Under the pieces are notes generated by a model. The model had not been told where the DNA came from. It ran no database searches and worked only from the letters and a program-made list of their open reading frames with translations. Positions 55,456-64,000 of a stretch of 64,000 nucleotides of DNA are shown one piece after another. The position numbers and the translations under genes are program-made. Origin of the DNA: Methylomonas rhizoryzae (GTDB lineage: Bacteria; Pseudomonadota; Gammaproteobacteria; Methylococcales; Methylomonadaceae); NCBI RefSeq assembly GCF_008632455.1, contig NZ_CP043929.1:2790001-2854000 (forward strand), read 5' to 3'. Position 1 is the first letter of the stretch, and each line of letters starts with the position of its first letter.

Positions 55456-56892
55456 TCAATCTTCGGTGACTTTGATGACTTTTAGCGAGTTGGTTCCGCC
55501 ACTGGCGCCGGTCAGATCGCCTTTGGTTCGAATCAATGCATCACCCGGCTTGACCACTCCGCGCTTTTTCAACGCCGTGATCAGACATTGGGTAACGCTT
55601 GGAGACGCCATCTCTTCCCGGGAAAACGGAATAGGAAATACCCCTTTATAGAGCGTAACCCGCCCCAGGGTCCGTTCATGACTGCTGAACGCAAAGATAG
55701 GAATATCGGAACTGATTCGCGACATCCATAACGGCGTGGAACCTGACTCGGTCAGCGAGGCGATACCGGCAATCTCGGTATGGTTGGCCATGTACATGGC
55801 CGACATCGCAATCGCTTCGTCGATACGGGCGAAGTTATCCGTCATCCGGTGCATGGATTGAGTCACGCTGGGTTGTTTTTCGGTTTCCAGGCAGATTCGC
55901 ACCATGGCTTGCACGGTTTTGACCGGATGCTTGCCGGACGCGGTTTCCGCCGATAGCATGATCGCATCGGTGCCGTCCACGATGGCGTTGGCGACGTCGA
56001 ACACTTCGGCCCGGGTCGGAATCGGGTTTTCTATCATCGATTCCATCATCTGCGTCGCCGTGATCACTACCCTGTTCAACTCGCGCGAACGCTGGATCAG
56101 CAATTTTTGCGCCGCCGGCAGGTTGGCGTCGCCGATTTCGACCCCCAGATCGCCGCGCGCCACCATGATGGCGTCGGACGCCAGGATGATTTCGTCGATC
56201 ACTTCCATCGCTTCGGCCCGTTCAACCTTGGCGACCAGACCCGCATAGCAACCTTCCGCTTCCAGCAGCGCACGGGCTTCGTTCATGTCCGCACCGGTGC
56301 GGGGAAATGAAATCGCCACGTAATCCGCGTTGATGATGGCGATGGTTTTGATGTCTTCCTTGTCTTTTTCGGTCAGAGCCGCCGCCGACAGGCCCCCGCC
56401 CAACAGGTTGATACCCTTGTTGTTGGACAAATCGCCGCCCACCACCACGGTGGTGTTGACGCGGGTGTTATTTTCGACGTTGACCACATCCAGCACCACC
56501 CGTCCGTCGTCCAGCAACAAGCGGGTGCCGGGTTTGACTTCGCGCGCCAGCGGCTCGTAACTGATACCGACCTGGGTATTGTCGCCGTCCAGTTTGCCCA
56601 GATTGATGTCCAACGCAAACGCCTGGCCTTCTTCCAGCCAAACCTTGTTTTCCTTGAAGCGTTCGATGCGGATTTTCGGGCCTTGCAAATCGGCCAGGAT
56701 GCCGACCCTGCGGCCGGTTTGTTTACTCAGTTCTTTGACACGGTTGGCGCGGTTAATGTGATCCTGCGCCGAACCGTGCGAGAAGTTCAACCTGACAACG
56801 TCTATACCGGCCTTGAACAAGTCCTCAAGTACACCGGGCTTGTCCGTGGCAGGTCCCAGCGTAGCCAGGATTTTTGTTCTTCGTAACAGCAT
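55456..56892 (-). CDS. pyk: Pyruvate kinase
   Basis: Converts phosphoenolpyruvate and ADP to pyruvate and ATP, a 478-residue enzyme of the PykA type. Conserved parts are RRTKILATLGPATD, VVRLNFSHGS, LADLQGPKIR, VAKVERAEA (catalytic Lys), MVARGDLGVEIG and ITATQMMESMI. AAAGGA six bases before ATG 56892 supports the start. It lies 9 bases after the gap stop, so gap and pyk share a transcript; pgk is not between them. Confidence 0.96.
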   Translation of the reverse strand: MLLRRTKILATLGPATDKPGVLEDLFKAGIDVVRLNFSHGSAQDHINRANRVKELSKQTGRRVGILADLQGPKIRIERFKENKVWLEEGQAFALDINLGKLDGDNTQVGISYEPLAREVKPGTRLLLDDGRVVLDVVNVENNTRVNTTVVVGGDLSNNKGINLLGGGLSAAALTEKDKEDIKTIAIINADYVAISFPRTGADMNEARALLEAEGCYAGLVAKVERAEAMEVIDEIILASDAIMVARGDLGVEIGDANLPAAQKLLIQRSRELNRVVITATQMMESMIENPIPTRAEVFDVANAIVDGTDAIMLSAETASGKHPVKTVQAMVRICLETEKQPSVTQSMHRMTDNFARIDEAIAMSAMYMANHTEIAGIASLTESGSTPLWMSRISSDIPIFAFSSHERTLGRVTLYKGVFPIPFSREEMASPSVTQCLITALKKRGVVKPGDALIRTKGDLTGASGGTNSLKVIKVTED

Positions 56893-56901
56893 GTAAATCC
56901 T

Positions 56902-57915
56902 TTATTTAGCGTTGAACAATGCAACAGTCGTATCCAACATACGGTTTGAGAAACCCCATTCGTTGTCGTACCAAGACAACACTTTGACGAAGTTGCCGCC
57001 GGTCACTTTGGTCAAGCCCAATTCGTAGATGGAGGAATGCGGGTTGTGGTTGAAATCCATGGAAACCAACGGCTCTTCGTTGACCGCCAAAATACCTTTC
57101 AGGGAACCGGCGGCCGCTTCTTTCAGAATGCTGTCGATTTCTTCTTTGCTGGTATTACGCGAGGCTTGGAAGCACAAATCCACTACGGAGACGTTGATGG
57201 TGGGTACCCGCATCGCGAAACCGTCCAATTTGCCTTTCATTTCCGGCAACACCAAACCTACCGCCGCGGCAGCGCCGGTTTTGGTGGGGATCATCGACTG
57301 AGTAGCGGAACGGGCCCGGTGCAAGTCGCTGTGGTAAACGTCGGTCAAGACTTGGTCGTTGGTGTAGGAGTGAATGGTAGTCATCAAACCGTGATCAACA
57401 CCGATAGTGTCCATCAACGGTTTAACTAAAGGTGCCAAGCAGTTGGTGGTGCAGGACGCGTTGGAAATGACGGTATCGGACGCTTTCAGGGTTTGGTGGT
57501 TGACGCCGTACACAATGGTGGCGTCGACATCGTTACCGCCAGGCGCGGAGATAATGACTTTTTTGGCACCGGCCGCGATATGGGCGGAGGCTTTGGCTTT
57601 ACTGGTAAAGAAACCGGTGCACTCGTGCACCACGTCGATACCCAGTTCGCCCCATGGTAGCTTTGCAGGGTCTCTTTCTGCGAAAACCCGGATTTTATCG
57701 CCATTGATCACGATGTAATCGCCGTCGACGGACACCTCGAACGGAAATTTGCCGTGCACGGTATCGTATTTGGTCAGATGCGCGTTGGTTTTAGAGTCAC
57801 CCAGGTCGTTGATCGCGACGACTTGAATTTCGTTGGTGCGACCAGATTCGTACAATGCACGCATCACGTTGCGTCCGATGCGACCATAACCGTTAATTGC
57901 AACTTTAATTGCCAT
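56902..57915 (-). CDS. gap: Glyceraldehyde-3-phosphate dehydrogenase, type I
   Basis: Oxidises glyceraldehyde-3-phosphate to 1,3-bisphosphoglycerate (337 residues). The Rossmann start is MAIKVAINGYGRIGRNVMR, and the catalytic Cys155 lies in SNASCTTNCL. Thr-Asn-Ala-His follows the NAD-binding AINDLGD; phosphate-site residues are intact. The frame opens at 58080 but the conserved start is ATG 57915, with GGAG ten bases upstream. First gene of the gap-pyk operon, divergent from the barrel protein at 58107. Confidence 0.96.
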   Translation of the reverse strand: MAIKVAINGYGRIGRNVMRALYESGRTNEIQVVAINDLGDSKTNAHLTKYDTVHGKFPFEVSVDGDYIVINGDKIRVFAERDPAKLPWGELGIDVVHECTGFFTSKAKASAHIAAGAKKVIISAPGGNDVDATIVYGVNHQTLKASDTVISNASCTTNCLAPLVKPLMDTIGVDHGLMTTIHSYTNDQVLTDVYHSDLHRARSATQSMIPTKTGAAAAVGLVLPEMKGKLDGFAMRVPTINVSVVDLCFQASRNTSKEEIDSILKEAAAGSLKGILAVNEEPLVSMDFNHNPHSSIYELGLTKVTGGNFVKVLSWYDNEWGFSNRMLDTTVALFNAK

Positions 57916-58106
57916 AAGAGTATTCTCCGGGTGAGTGTAAAAAATTATGCGTGAGAAGCGACGCGCTAAACGTCGAAAATGAGGAAAATTGTAGCAAATC
58001 CGCCCATCCAGCGTCCACCCGAAAGCACATCCGCGTCCGGGTTGCCGGTCCCAATGAGAAACCGCCGGGTTGGACGACATCGTATATACTCATGGGGTTA
58101 TCGTTA

Positions 58107-59405
58107 ATGCCTACCATGCTTCCGACCGCCAATTTCCAACGACTCCCGCCAGGCCAACTTAACCCGGCTACCAATCTCGGCGCAGACTGGCGACGCTACC
58201 GGTTGGCAATGTTATGCTGCGTCAGTCTGATCGGTACGTCTAACGCTCACGCCAACCCGAAGCTTCCGCAGCTTTCTTTTCACACCTTCGGCACCGGCGG
58301 TACGGTTTACGTGCCGGAAGGCAACGCCGATTTCATCCGGGACGTCACTCAACTCAGCGGGCCATCCGCAGGACAATGGTCGGTGGCTGTGGATTCTCTG
58401 ATTGGCGGGCAAATCAACCTGAAGTTCGGTGAAAAATTCGAACTGGTCAGCCAGGCGGTCAGCCGGCACCGTTACGACGATAGCTACCGTCCCGAATTAA
58501 TGTGGGCTTTGGCCAGATATTCCCCGCGTCCGGATTTGGACTTGCGCGGCGGCCGTTTAGGCACGGATTTTTATATGCGCTCCGATTCGCGCTTGGTCGG
58601 TTATTCCAATCTCACGATACGCCCCTCGGTAGACTACTACGGCGGCGTGCCCTATTACTACTTCGACGGCGTCGACGCTTCCTTCAGTTATCCTGTAGGC
58701 TCCGGTATCTTGCGCAGCAAAATTTTCGCCGGTTTCAACGATGAAAAAATCCCGCTGGAACTGACGCCCTCATGGAGATCCGACAACTCCTTGGTTCTGG
58801 GCGGCAGCCTGGATTACATCATCGGTAGCTGGCAGTTTCGCTTCGGCTATTTTCAAATCGACAACCGCCGCAATCTGCCCGGCTCGTTCGAGACCTTGCT
58901 AAACGTCCTGCGCACCCCCCCCACTCCCGGAGCGCTGGCAGCCGCCAATGCGTTGGCCACGGCGGACAGCACCGGGCGGCATTTTTCCGCCGGTCTGATC
59001 TACGACGAAGGACCGCTGCAAATCCAGTTGCTGATCAGCGGCGTCAAGCAGGACAGCGCTTTTTTACAAGAAAGCGTATCGGGCTATTTGCTCGGCGGTT
59101 ATAGACTGGGCGACTTTACCCCTTATGCCGGCTTATCCTGGAGCAGTTCCACTCCCGCCCGGCTAAACTCGACCGGCTCGGCCGGATTGGATGTCTTGGT
59201 GAAAAGCGCCATCGCTCGCACCGGCCTGGATCAGCATACCTTTACCTTGGGACTGCGCTGGGACTTTTATCCGGGCATGGATTTAAAAGCGCAATGGGAT
59301 GTCATGCAAGGCAGTCCGGACTCCCGTTTGCTCTACCGCTGGGAATCCGGCGATTGGAACGGACGCATGCAGGTGTTGTCGCTAGCCCTCGACTTTGCAT
59401 TCTAA
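58107..59405 (+). CDS. Outer-membrane beta-barrel protein
   Basis: A 432-residue predicted outer-membrane protein. An exported signal segment (RRYRLAMLCCVSLIGTSNAHA) is followed by many short amphipathic strands with Tyr/Trp/Phe/Gly, ending LSLALDFAF as a barrel end. Not recognised as a named porin. ATGs at 58092, 58107 and 58116 are all possible starts; 58107 is chosen because GGGG stands before it. It precedes a phosphate-binding-like protein and a hybrid kinase by a few bases, forming the third sensing cassette of the window. Confidence 0.75.
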   Translation: MPTMLPTANFQRLPPGQLNPATNLGADWRRYRLAMLCCVSLIGTSNAHANPKLPQLSFHTFGTGGTVYVPEGNADFIRDVTQLSGPSAGQWSVAVDSLIGGQINLKFGEKFELVSQAVSRHRYDDSYRPELMWALARYSPRPDLDLRGGRLGTDFYMRSDSRLVGYSNLTIRPSVDYYGGVPYYYFDGVDASFSYPVGSGILRSKIFAGFNDEKIPLELTPSWRSDNSLVLGGSLDYIIGSWQFRFGYFQIDNRRNLPGSFETLLNVLRTPPTPGALAAANALATADSTGRHFSAGLIYDEGPLQIQLLISGVKQDSAFLQESVSGYLLGGYRLGDFTPYAGLSWSSSTPARLNSTGSAGLDVLVKSAIARTGLDQHTFTLGLRWDFYPGMDLKAQWDVMQGSPDSRLLYRWESGDWNGRMQVLSLALDFAF

Positions 59406-59412
59406 GCCTTCC

Positions 59413-59874
59413 ATGCCCGTGACACTGCCGAAATCAATCGTTTTTGCCTTGGTCGGCTTAGCCTGCGATGCAGTCTGTGCGGATGTCGCCGTCATAGTCA
59501 ACTCGGAAGCCGGCATCTCGGCGCTGGCGCGCGAAGAACTCGTCAATATCTACATGGGCCGTTTGCGGCGTTTCCCAAACGGCGAAGCCGCATTACCGCT
59601 GGACTTGCCCGCCGGCTCACCGGAAAAAGCCCAGTTTTATCGCGCCCTGGTAAACAAAAGTCCGGCCGAGATTGACGCTTATTGGGCGCGCTTGTTATTT
59701 TCCGGACGCACGTCGCCACCCGAAGCCGTCAACACTGCCGATCGCATGCTGGACAAAGTCGCCGACAACGCCAATGCCGTAGGCTATGCGGATTTAGATG
59801 CCGCACTCAAACGTTTGCGCACCGACAAACGCATCAAAATCGTCTTGGAACTCCCCACTCCGCCTATGCCATGA
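59413..59874 (+). CDS. Small periplasmic binding protein (PstS-like)
   Basis: A 153-residue exported protein with the fold of short phosphate/tungstate-type binding proteins: after the signal (ending CDAVCA|D) comes VAVIVNSEAGISALAREELVNIYMGRLRRFPNGEAALPLDLP, then EIDAYWARLLFSGR and the end GYADLDAALKRLRTDKRIKIVLE. It is 7 bases after the barrel gene. Its stop overlaps the kinase start (ATGA). No ABC permease follows, so it likely acts as the periplasmic sensor of the kinase. The ligand is unknown. Confidence 0.82.
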   Translation: MPVTLPKSIVFALVGLACDAVCADVAVIVNSEAGISALAREELVNIYMGRLRRFPNGEAALPLDLPAGSPEKAQFYRALVNKSPAEIDAYWARLLFSGRTSPPEAVNTADRMLDKVADNANAVGYADLDAALKRLRTDKRIKIVLELPTPPMP

Positions 59875-62123
59875 AGCCGGTATTCAAACCCCGTACCATA
59901 CTTGCCCGCACCGTTTTGATTCTAGTATTGGCTTCGTTAGTGACCTGCGGCGGCTTTTTTCTGTCCGCGTCGTGGGTTATTTCCGAATTGTCCTACCGTC
60001 AAGCGCATACCCGTTTGACCGAATTACTCGATACCGTAGAGCGCACTGCCAGTATCGCTTGCTATCTCTCGGATAAACCTTTGGCCGCGGAAGTCGTTCA
60101 AGGCTTGCTGAGTAACCGGGAAATCGCGGCCGTCACCATCATTACCAGCGATACCCGCGAAATTCTAGCCGAAGCGTCTCGAACTTCGCCTACCCAAGCC
60201 CCTCCCGAAACCTTGGCCCCGCTGAAACGGGCCATCGTTTCGCCATTCACACCGGAGCAGACCGTCGGCGAACTCACCATCATTCCCGATTTCGTCGAAA
60301 TAGATCAACGCGCCCAAAGTAACGTCTATTTCGTAAAAGGCTTGTTGATCGCCGGACTGTTGATACTGAACCTGGTGGCCGTAGCCATGGTGTCATTGAT
60401 CATCATCAGACCGATTAAACGCGTATCCGGCCAATTACACGCGATGGATGCGGTCGCCGGCGACACGCTGGCGATTCCGTCCGGACATAAAGACGACGAA
60501 ATCGGCAGTCTGGTCAACGACATCAACGCTCTGGCCAGCCGTTTGATGTCTACGGTAAAAACGGAACAAAGCTTGCGCCGGCAAAGAGAAGCGGGCGAGA
60601 AGAAATACCACGCCATTTTCGATAATGCCGACGCCGGTATCTGTCAACTGGACGGCCACGGCAGCGTCAGCTCTTACAATCCGGCGTTTGCGCGGCTGAC
60701 CGGCTTGCAAGGTCAAAACGTAGTCCTGACCGCCTTAGCTTGCGATCATCCCGAAAAGCTGAACCTTGCGCTGGACACCTGTTTAAAAACCGGTCAAACC
60801 GTCACCGATACCGTCAAACTACTCGAACGCCCCATTTGCCTGCAATTGACCTTTACCGCGATTCAAGCCGATACGGCGCAATGCATCATCAGCGACGTTA
60901 CCGAACTCACCCTCGCCAAGCAACAAGCCGAAAAAGCCAGCCGCGCCAAATCGGAGTTTTTAGCCAGCATGAGCCACGAACTTAGAACACCGTTGAACTC
61001 GATTCTCGGCTATTCGCAGCTGCTGAGTCTGGACACCCAGCATTCGGATTACGTGCGCGATCAAGCCAACGAAATCAAACGCGCCGGCTATCACCTGTTA
61101 TCGCTGGTTAACGATTTGATCGATCTGGCCCGCATCGAATCCGGCAAAACCGAACTGTTCATCGAAACCGTCACGGTGAAATCCGTGTTGACCGACAGCC
61201 TAGCCATCGTCTCCCCGCTGGCCTGCGAACACGACGTTACCGTGTCCAATCAAATCGATATCGAAGACAACATCGGCGTACTAGCGGATTATTCCCGCTT
61301 GCGCCAAGTGCTGGTCAACTTTTTGTCGAACGCAATCAAATACAACAAACCCAACGGCTACGTGACCCTCAGTCACCAATTCAACGGCCACAACATTCGG
61401 ATCAACGTCACAGATACCGGCATCGGCATCCCCGGCGACCGCCAGCACCGGATATTCAATTCGTTCGACCGGCTTGGCAAAGAACGCGGCACCATCGAAG
61501 GCACCGGCATCGGCCTGGTCATTACCAAACGGCTGGTCGAAGCCATGCACGGCGAAATCGGCTTTGTCAGCATAGAGGGCCAAGGCAGCACGTTTTGGGT
61601 GGAATTCGAACGCCGCCTGAAAGCCCAAGCAAGACCGAAAGTAGCAGCCGCGCCGAAACTCAAGTTAAAGCTAACCGAGAATGCGACCACTAAAGGCCGC
61701 TTGTTGTTGGCGGAGGACAACATCGCCAACCAACGTCTGGCCGGCATGGCGTTGAAGAAAATGGGCTATATCGTCGATGTAGTGGACAACGGCGAGAAAG
61801 CGGTGGCGGCGTTCGACTTAGGGATTTACGATTTAATTTTAATGGACTGCCAAATGCCTAACCTGGACGGCTATCAAGCCACCACGGCAATTCGCCACAA
61901 AGAAGCCCGGCTGGCAAACGCCCATCCTCTGCCCATCATTGCGATGACCGCCAACGCGATGGAAGGCGATAAAGAAAAATGTTTGGCCGCCGGCATGAAC
62001 GATTACATTTCCAAGCCGATAGACGTGATGCGGCTGGAAGGTATCCTCGACTATTGGCTGCAACGTTCGCAAGACTCGGCAAACGACGCGGCACAACCCC
62101 CGGTACCGCGCCCCATTGATTGA
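59871..62123 (+). CDS. Hybrid sensor histidine kinase
   Basis: A 750-residue membrane kinase: TM1 (about 10-34), periplasmic loop, TM2 (about 153-179), HAMP, PAS (about 245-345), HisKA with His369 (SHELRTP), HATPase (NAIKY, GTGIGLVIT) and a C-terminal REC with Asp659 (LILMDCQMPN) and Lys in ISKPID. All catalytic residues are intact. The start at 59871 overlaps the preceding stop, although the open frame reaches 59682. Together with the binding protein it forms an envelope-sensing pair; no separate output regulator lies next to it. Confidence 0.92.
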   Translation: MKPVFKPRTILARTVLILVLASLVTCGGFFLSASWVISELSYRQAHTRLTELLDTVERTASIACYLSDKPLAAEVVQGLLSNREIAAVTIITSDTREILAEASRTSPTQAPPETLAPLKRAIVSPFTPEQTVGELTIIPDFVEIDQRAQSNVYFVKGLLIAGLLILNLVAVAMVSLIIIRPIKRVSGQLHAMDAVAGDTLAIPSGHKDDEIGSLVNDINALASRLMSTVKTEQSLRRQREAGEKKYHAIFDNADAGICQLDGHGSVSSYNPAFARLTGLQGQNVVLTALACDHPEKLNLALDTCLKTGQTVTDTVKLLERPICLQLTFTAIQADTAQCIISDVTELTLAKQQAEKASRAKSEFLASMSHELRTPLNSILGYSQLLSLDTQHSDYVRDQANEIKRAGYHLLSLVNDLIDLARIESGKTELFIETVTVKSVLTDSLAIVSPLACEHDVTVSNQIDIEDNIGVLADYSRLRQVLVNFLSNAIKYNKPNGYVTLSHQFNGHNIRINVTDTGIGIPGDRQHRIFNSFDRLGKERGTIEGTGIGLVITKRLVEAMHGEIGFVSIEGQGSTFWVEFERRLKAQARPKVAAAPKLKLKLTENATTKGRLLLAEDNIANQRLAGMALKKMGYIVDVVDNGEKAVAAFDLGIYDLILMDCQMPNLDGYQATTAIRHKEARLANAHPLPIIAMTANAMEGDKEKCLAAGMNDYISKPIDVMRLEGILDYWLQRSQDSANDAAQPPVPRPID

Positions 62124-62185
62124 ACCACCAAGCCGGACACACTATGGTTCCCCGGACAATCGGCACTCGCCGTCTTATCCCTTGA

Positions 62186-62220
62186 AAAACCGCAACGCTC
62201 CCAAAGCGCGTTACGGTTTT
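62186..62220 (+). terminator. Probable terminator of the kinase operon
   Basis: AAAACCGCAACGC pairs with GCGTTACGGTTTT (12 of 13 bases), followed by TTTTATCGG-type sequence. It lies 62 bases after the hybrid kinase stop. The T-run is short, but the arms make it bidirectional and it could also serve the porin gene on the other strand. Confidence 0.55.
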
Positions 62221-62401
62221 ATCGGGCGCCGGGGCGGCATCTCAATACCCGGTGCCAATCCGCATGGGCGCAAAAAACCGCGCCCACCCTTTTTGAGCGG
62301 AAGAACCGAAAGTTACTGGTGAATTTCAAAAATCCGGTTTAATGTTTCAACCGGCCCTATCAATGGCCTTCGCTTGGCTGGAACGGCAGCGGAAAGTCAA
62401 A

Positions 62402-63652
62402 CTAGAAACTAACGTTGGCTTGTAGCCAGATTTTCTGGGTATCGGTTCCGAATGTATCGGCGTTGTAATTGGCGTATTTAGCCAATAACGAATAGTGTTT
62501 GCCGAATTTTTTCAACACCGAAAAATCCCATTCCTTACCGTATTGATCGACTCCGGTGTCGTCGGAAAAGTCGTGGTAAACCCCGGTCAGGATCAGACTG
62601 TCGTTCATCATTTTATAACTGACGGTGGCGAACACGTCGCGAATACCGTCGGCCGGGGTCACCAGGAACAAGTCCGCCCAACCTTGGAACGCATGGTTGG
62701 TGCCCAGCGGGGTTTGGAAAGCTTTACCGGCGCCAAAGCCGTTCAGTTGCTCGATCGCGCCGGACGCGGTCAAGCCGAAAGCGCTCAAGCCCGCCATCAA
62801 GTTGATGCGGTCCGCTTGATAGTGCTTGGGATTGTCCGCGTAATCCGATTGCTTACCCCACTCGGCCGTGTAGACGGCGTTGACGGTATCGAAGAACTGC
62901 GGCGACTTACCGTCGAAACGCAAGCCGTAGGTTTGCGAAGACTTACCGAAGTTTTCTTTTTGCCGGTAATCCAACCAATAACCGTAACCGATCAGATTGC
63001 CCCAATCGCCCACTTTGTAATTCAGGTTCAAGATCGGCGCGTTAATGTCGTCGGTTTGACCGAAAATATTTTGTACGTGATCGATGTAGCCGGCATTGAC
63101 CGTCAAGCCGAACAGGGTTTGGTTTTTATGGGTGACCAGGATGGAGTCGTAGGTCATTTCCATTTGCCGCCAACCGACGTTACCGATAAAACGGTCGTCG
63201 TCGAATTTGATGCGCTGGCGGCCCACTTTGACTAAGGTATCGGCTATGCCTTTGTAACTCAACCAGAATTGGTTCAATTCGCTGATGTCCGGATCCACCA
63301 CCGTAGAATATTGGGTTTTCTTGTTAACGACGCTGTTGTAATCCTCTTGCAACGCGTAATTGCCTTCGTATTCCGCATAGGCTTGCAAGTCGTAAAAGGT
63401 CGGCGACAACAAGCCCAAACGCAAGCGCGCGGTATTGGCGTTGGCGGTTTGGTCCTTGCCGGCGTCGCGGTCTACGTTTTCCCAGCGATAGTTCAAATCC
63501 ATTTTGATCGCACCGTTATTACCGTAATGGTAAAAATTCAAGGCATCTTCCACTTCCTTGGTGAAATCGGCTTGCGCCGATCCGGCGGCCAGCATGGCCA
63601 ACAATGCAGTCGGCCCTAATCGGCCGGGTAAGGATTTGAGTGGTTTTGGCAT
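62402..63652 (-). CDS. Alginate-export-type outer-membrane porin
   Basis: A 416-residue outer-membrane protein of the alginate_exp/PF13372 type: signal peptide ending GSAQA, LNFYHYGNNGAIKMDLNYRWENVD, VGRQRIKFDDDRFIGNVGWRQMEMTYD and terminal WLQANVSF. Such porins often accompany nitrate transport genes. AGGGGG six bases before ATG 63652 supports the start; the frame reaches 63703 but overlaps the nitrate-type ATPase gene there. It lies 28 bases downstream of that gene, so it is the last gene of a nitrate-uptake-type operon. Confidence 0.88.
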   Translation of the reverse strand: MPKPLKSLPGRLGPTALLAMLAAGSAQADFTKEVEDALNFYHYGNNGAIKMDLNYRWENVDRDAGKDQTANANTARLRLGLLSPTFYDLQAYAEYEGNYALQEDYNSVVNKKTQYSTVVDPDISELNQFWLSYKGIADTLVKVGRQRIKFDDDRFIGNVGWRQMEMTYDSILVTHKNQTLFGLTVNAGYIDHVQNIFGQTDDINAPILNLNYKVGDWGNLIGYGYWLDYRQKENFGKSSQTYGLRFDGKSPQFFDTVNAVYTAEWGKQSDYADNPKHYQADRINLMAGLSAFGLTASGAIEQLNGFGAGKAFQTPLGTNHAFQGWADLFLVTPADGIRDVFATVSYKMMNDSLILTGVYHDFSDDTGVDQYGKEWDFSVLKKFGKHYSLLAKYANYNADTFGTDTQKIWLQANVSF

Positions 63653-63680
63653 ACGGCCCCCTTGGTAAGAACGAAAAAAA

Positions 63681-64000
63681 TCAGTGTGTGTGGTCGCATT
63701 CATTCAAGAACGTCAACAAGCTTTCCCGGTAGTAGTAATAATCGGGATGTTCCAGTAAGGCTTTACGGCTGCGCGGTCTAGGCAGATCGATTGGTTGAAT
63801 TTTGCCGATTTTGGCGCGCGGACCGTTGGTCATCATCACCACCCGGTCCGCCAGCAATATCGCTTCGTCGACGTCGTGGGTCACCACGATGGCGGTCACG
63901 TGGGTACGCTCCCACACCTCCATCAATACTTCCTGCAGTTCCCAACGCGTTAACGAATCCAGCATGCCGAACGGTTCGTCCAGCAGCAACAACTTGGGCG
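63681..64000 (-). CDS. Nitrate-type ABC transporter ATPase, C-terminal part (cut by window edge)
   Basis: The last 106 or so residues of an ABC ATPase: LLLLDEPFGMLDSLTR (Walker B and D-loop), VVTHDVDEAILLADRVVMMTNGP (H-loop) and the C-terminal tail with YYYYRESLLTFLNECDHTH. That tail is typical of NrtC/NrtD-type nitrate or cyanate transporters. The 5' part, with Walker A and the signature, lies beyond the window. The following porin gene completes the operon. Confidence 0.88.
   Translation of the reverse strand, partial: PKLLLLDEPFGMLDSLTRWELQEVLMEVWERTHVTAIVVTHDVDEAILLADRVVMMTNGPRAKIGKIQPIDLPRPRSRKALLEHPDYYYYRESLLTFLNECDHTH

Noticed and set aside
62495..63235. Plus-strand frame of 246 codons
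   Set aside because: Antisense to the alginate-export-type porin with its signal peptide and barrel end; composition fits a shadow.
1..64000. tRNA, rRNA, CRISPR arrays, insertion sequences and prophage genes
   Set aside because: I scanned for them on both strands by eye and saw none; a covariance-model tRNA search would be needed to exclude tRNAs fully.

Overview
The window is dense, mostly intact bacterial chromosome of moderate G+C. It looks like a gammaproteobacterium, and most likely a methanotroph of the Methylococcales close to Methylomonas. That placement is an inference from gene content: a sucrose-phosphatase/fructokinase pair, hydroxypyruvate isomerase with tartronate-semialdehyde reductase, a VPLPA-type exosortase sorting tail, many TonB receptors, a large copper-transport cluster, and gap next to pyk. 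No methane monooxygenase, rRNA, tRNA, CRISPR array, transposase or prophage gene was seen.

Layout. 0.1-7 kb: three TonB-dependent receptors with a YfiR-type periplasmic protein; the third receptor is frameshifted. 7-15.4 kb, minus strand: ftsH, a flavin reductase, lysS, an AT-rich accessory patch (gene debris plus a HEPN two-gene unit), prfB and lgt. The patch sits between prfB and lysS, which are neighbours in many proteobacteria. 15.5-19 kb, plus strand: ppnP, a HerA-like ATPase, a nucleoside/cytosine deaminase-like protein and a sorted secreted protein. 19-27.4 kb: spp-fruK, trkA, a membrane/coiled-coil pair, a VOC protein, glxR-hyi, a MazG-like protein, and a 4-TM protein with an FMN-binding protein. 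27.6-30.4 kb: porin and di-haem peroxidase, divergent from the FMN-binding gene across a Fur-box-like site. 32-36.4 kb: a four-gene operon of an acetolactate-synthase-like ThDP enzyme, an SDR and two citrate-synthase-fold proteins that lack the usual catalytic residues. 36.5-44 kb: TonB receptor, periplasmic binding protein and a 1473-residue hybrid kinase with GGDEF and EAL domains. 44-46.5 kb: an ABC exporter and an AT-rich gap with three copies of a 35-bp DnaA-box module. 46.5-53 kb, minus strand: a copper/heavy-metal cluster (P1B ATPase, SafE-like protein, HMA protein, small proteins). 53-62 kb: uvrD, gap-pyk, then a barrel protein, periplasmic binding protein and hybrid kinase. 62.4-64 kb: an alginate-export-type porin behind the end of a nitrate-type ABC ATPase that runs off the window.

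How the genes work together. One theme recurs three times: an outer-membrane barrel next to a small periplasmic binding or YfiR protein, in two cases followed directly by a membrane hybrid histidine kinase. These look like envelope-sensing cassettes. Central carbon functions (gap-pyk, spp-fruK, glxR-hyi) and metal or redox handling (copper cluster, Fur-box locus) make up most of the rest. The least explained items are the degenerate citrate-synthase pair operon, the DnaA-box repeats, the HEPN unit in the prfB-lysS gap and the Fur-box redox locus.
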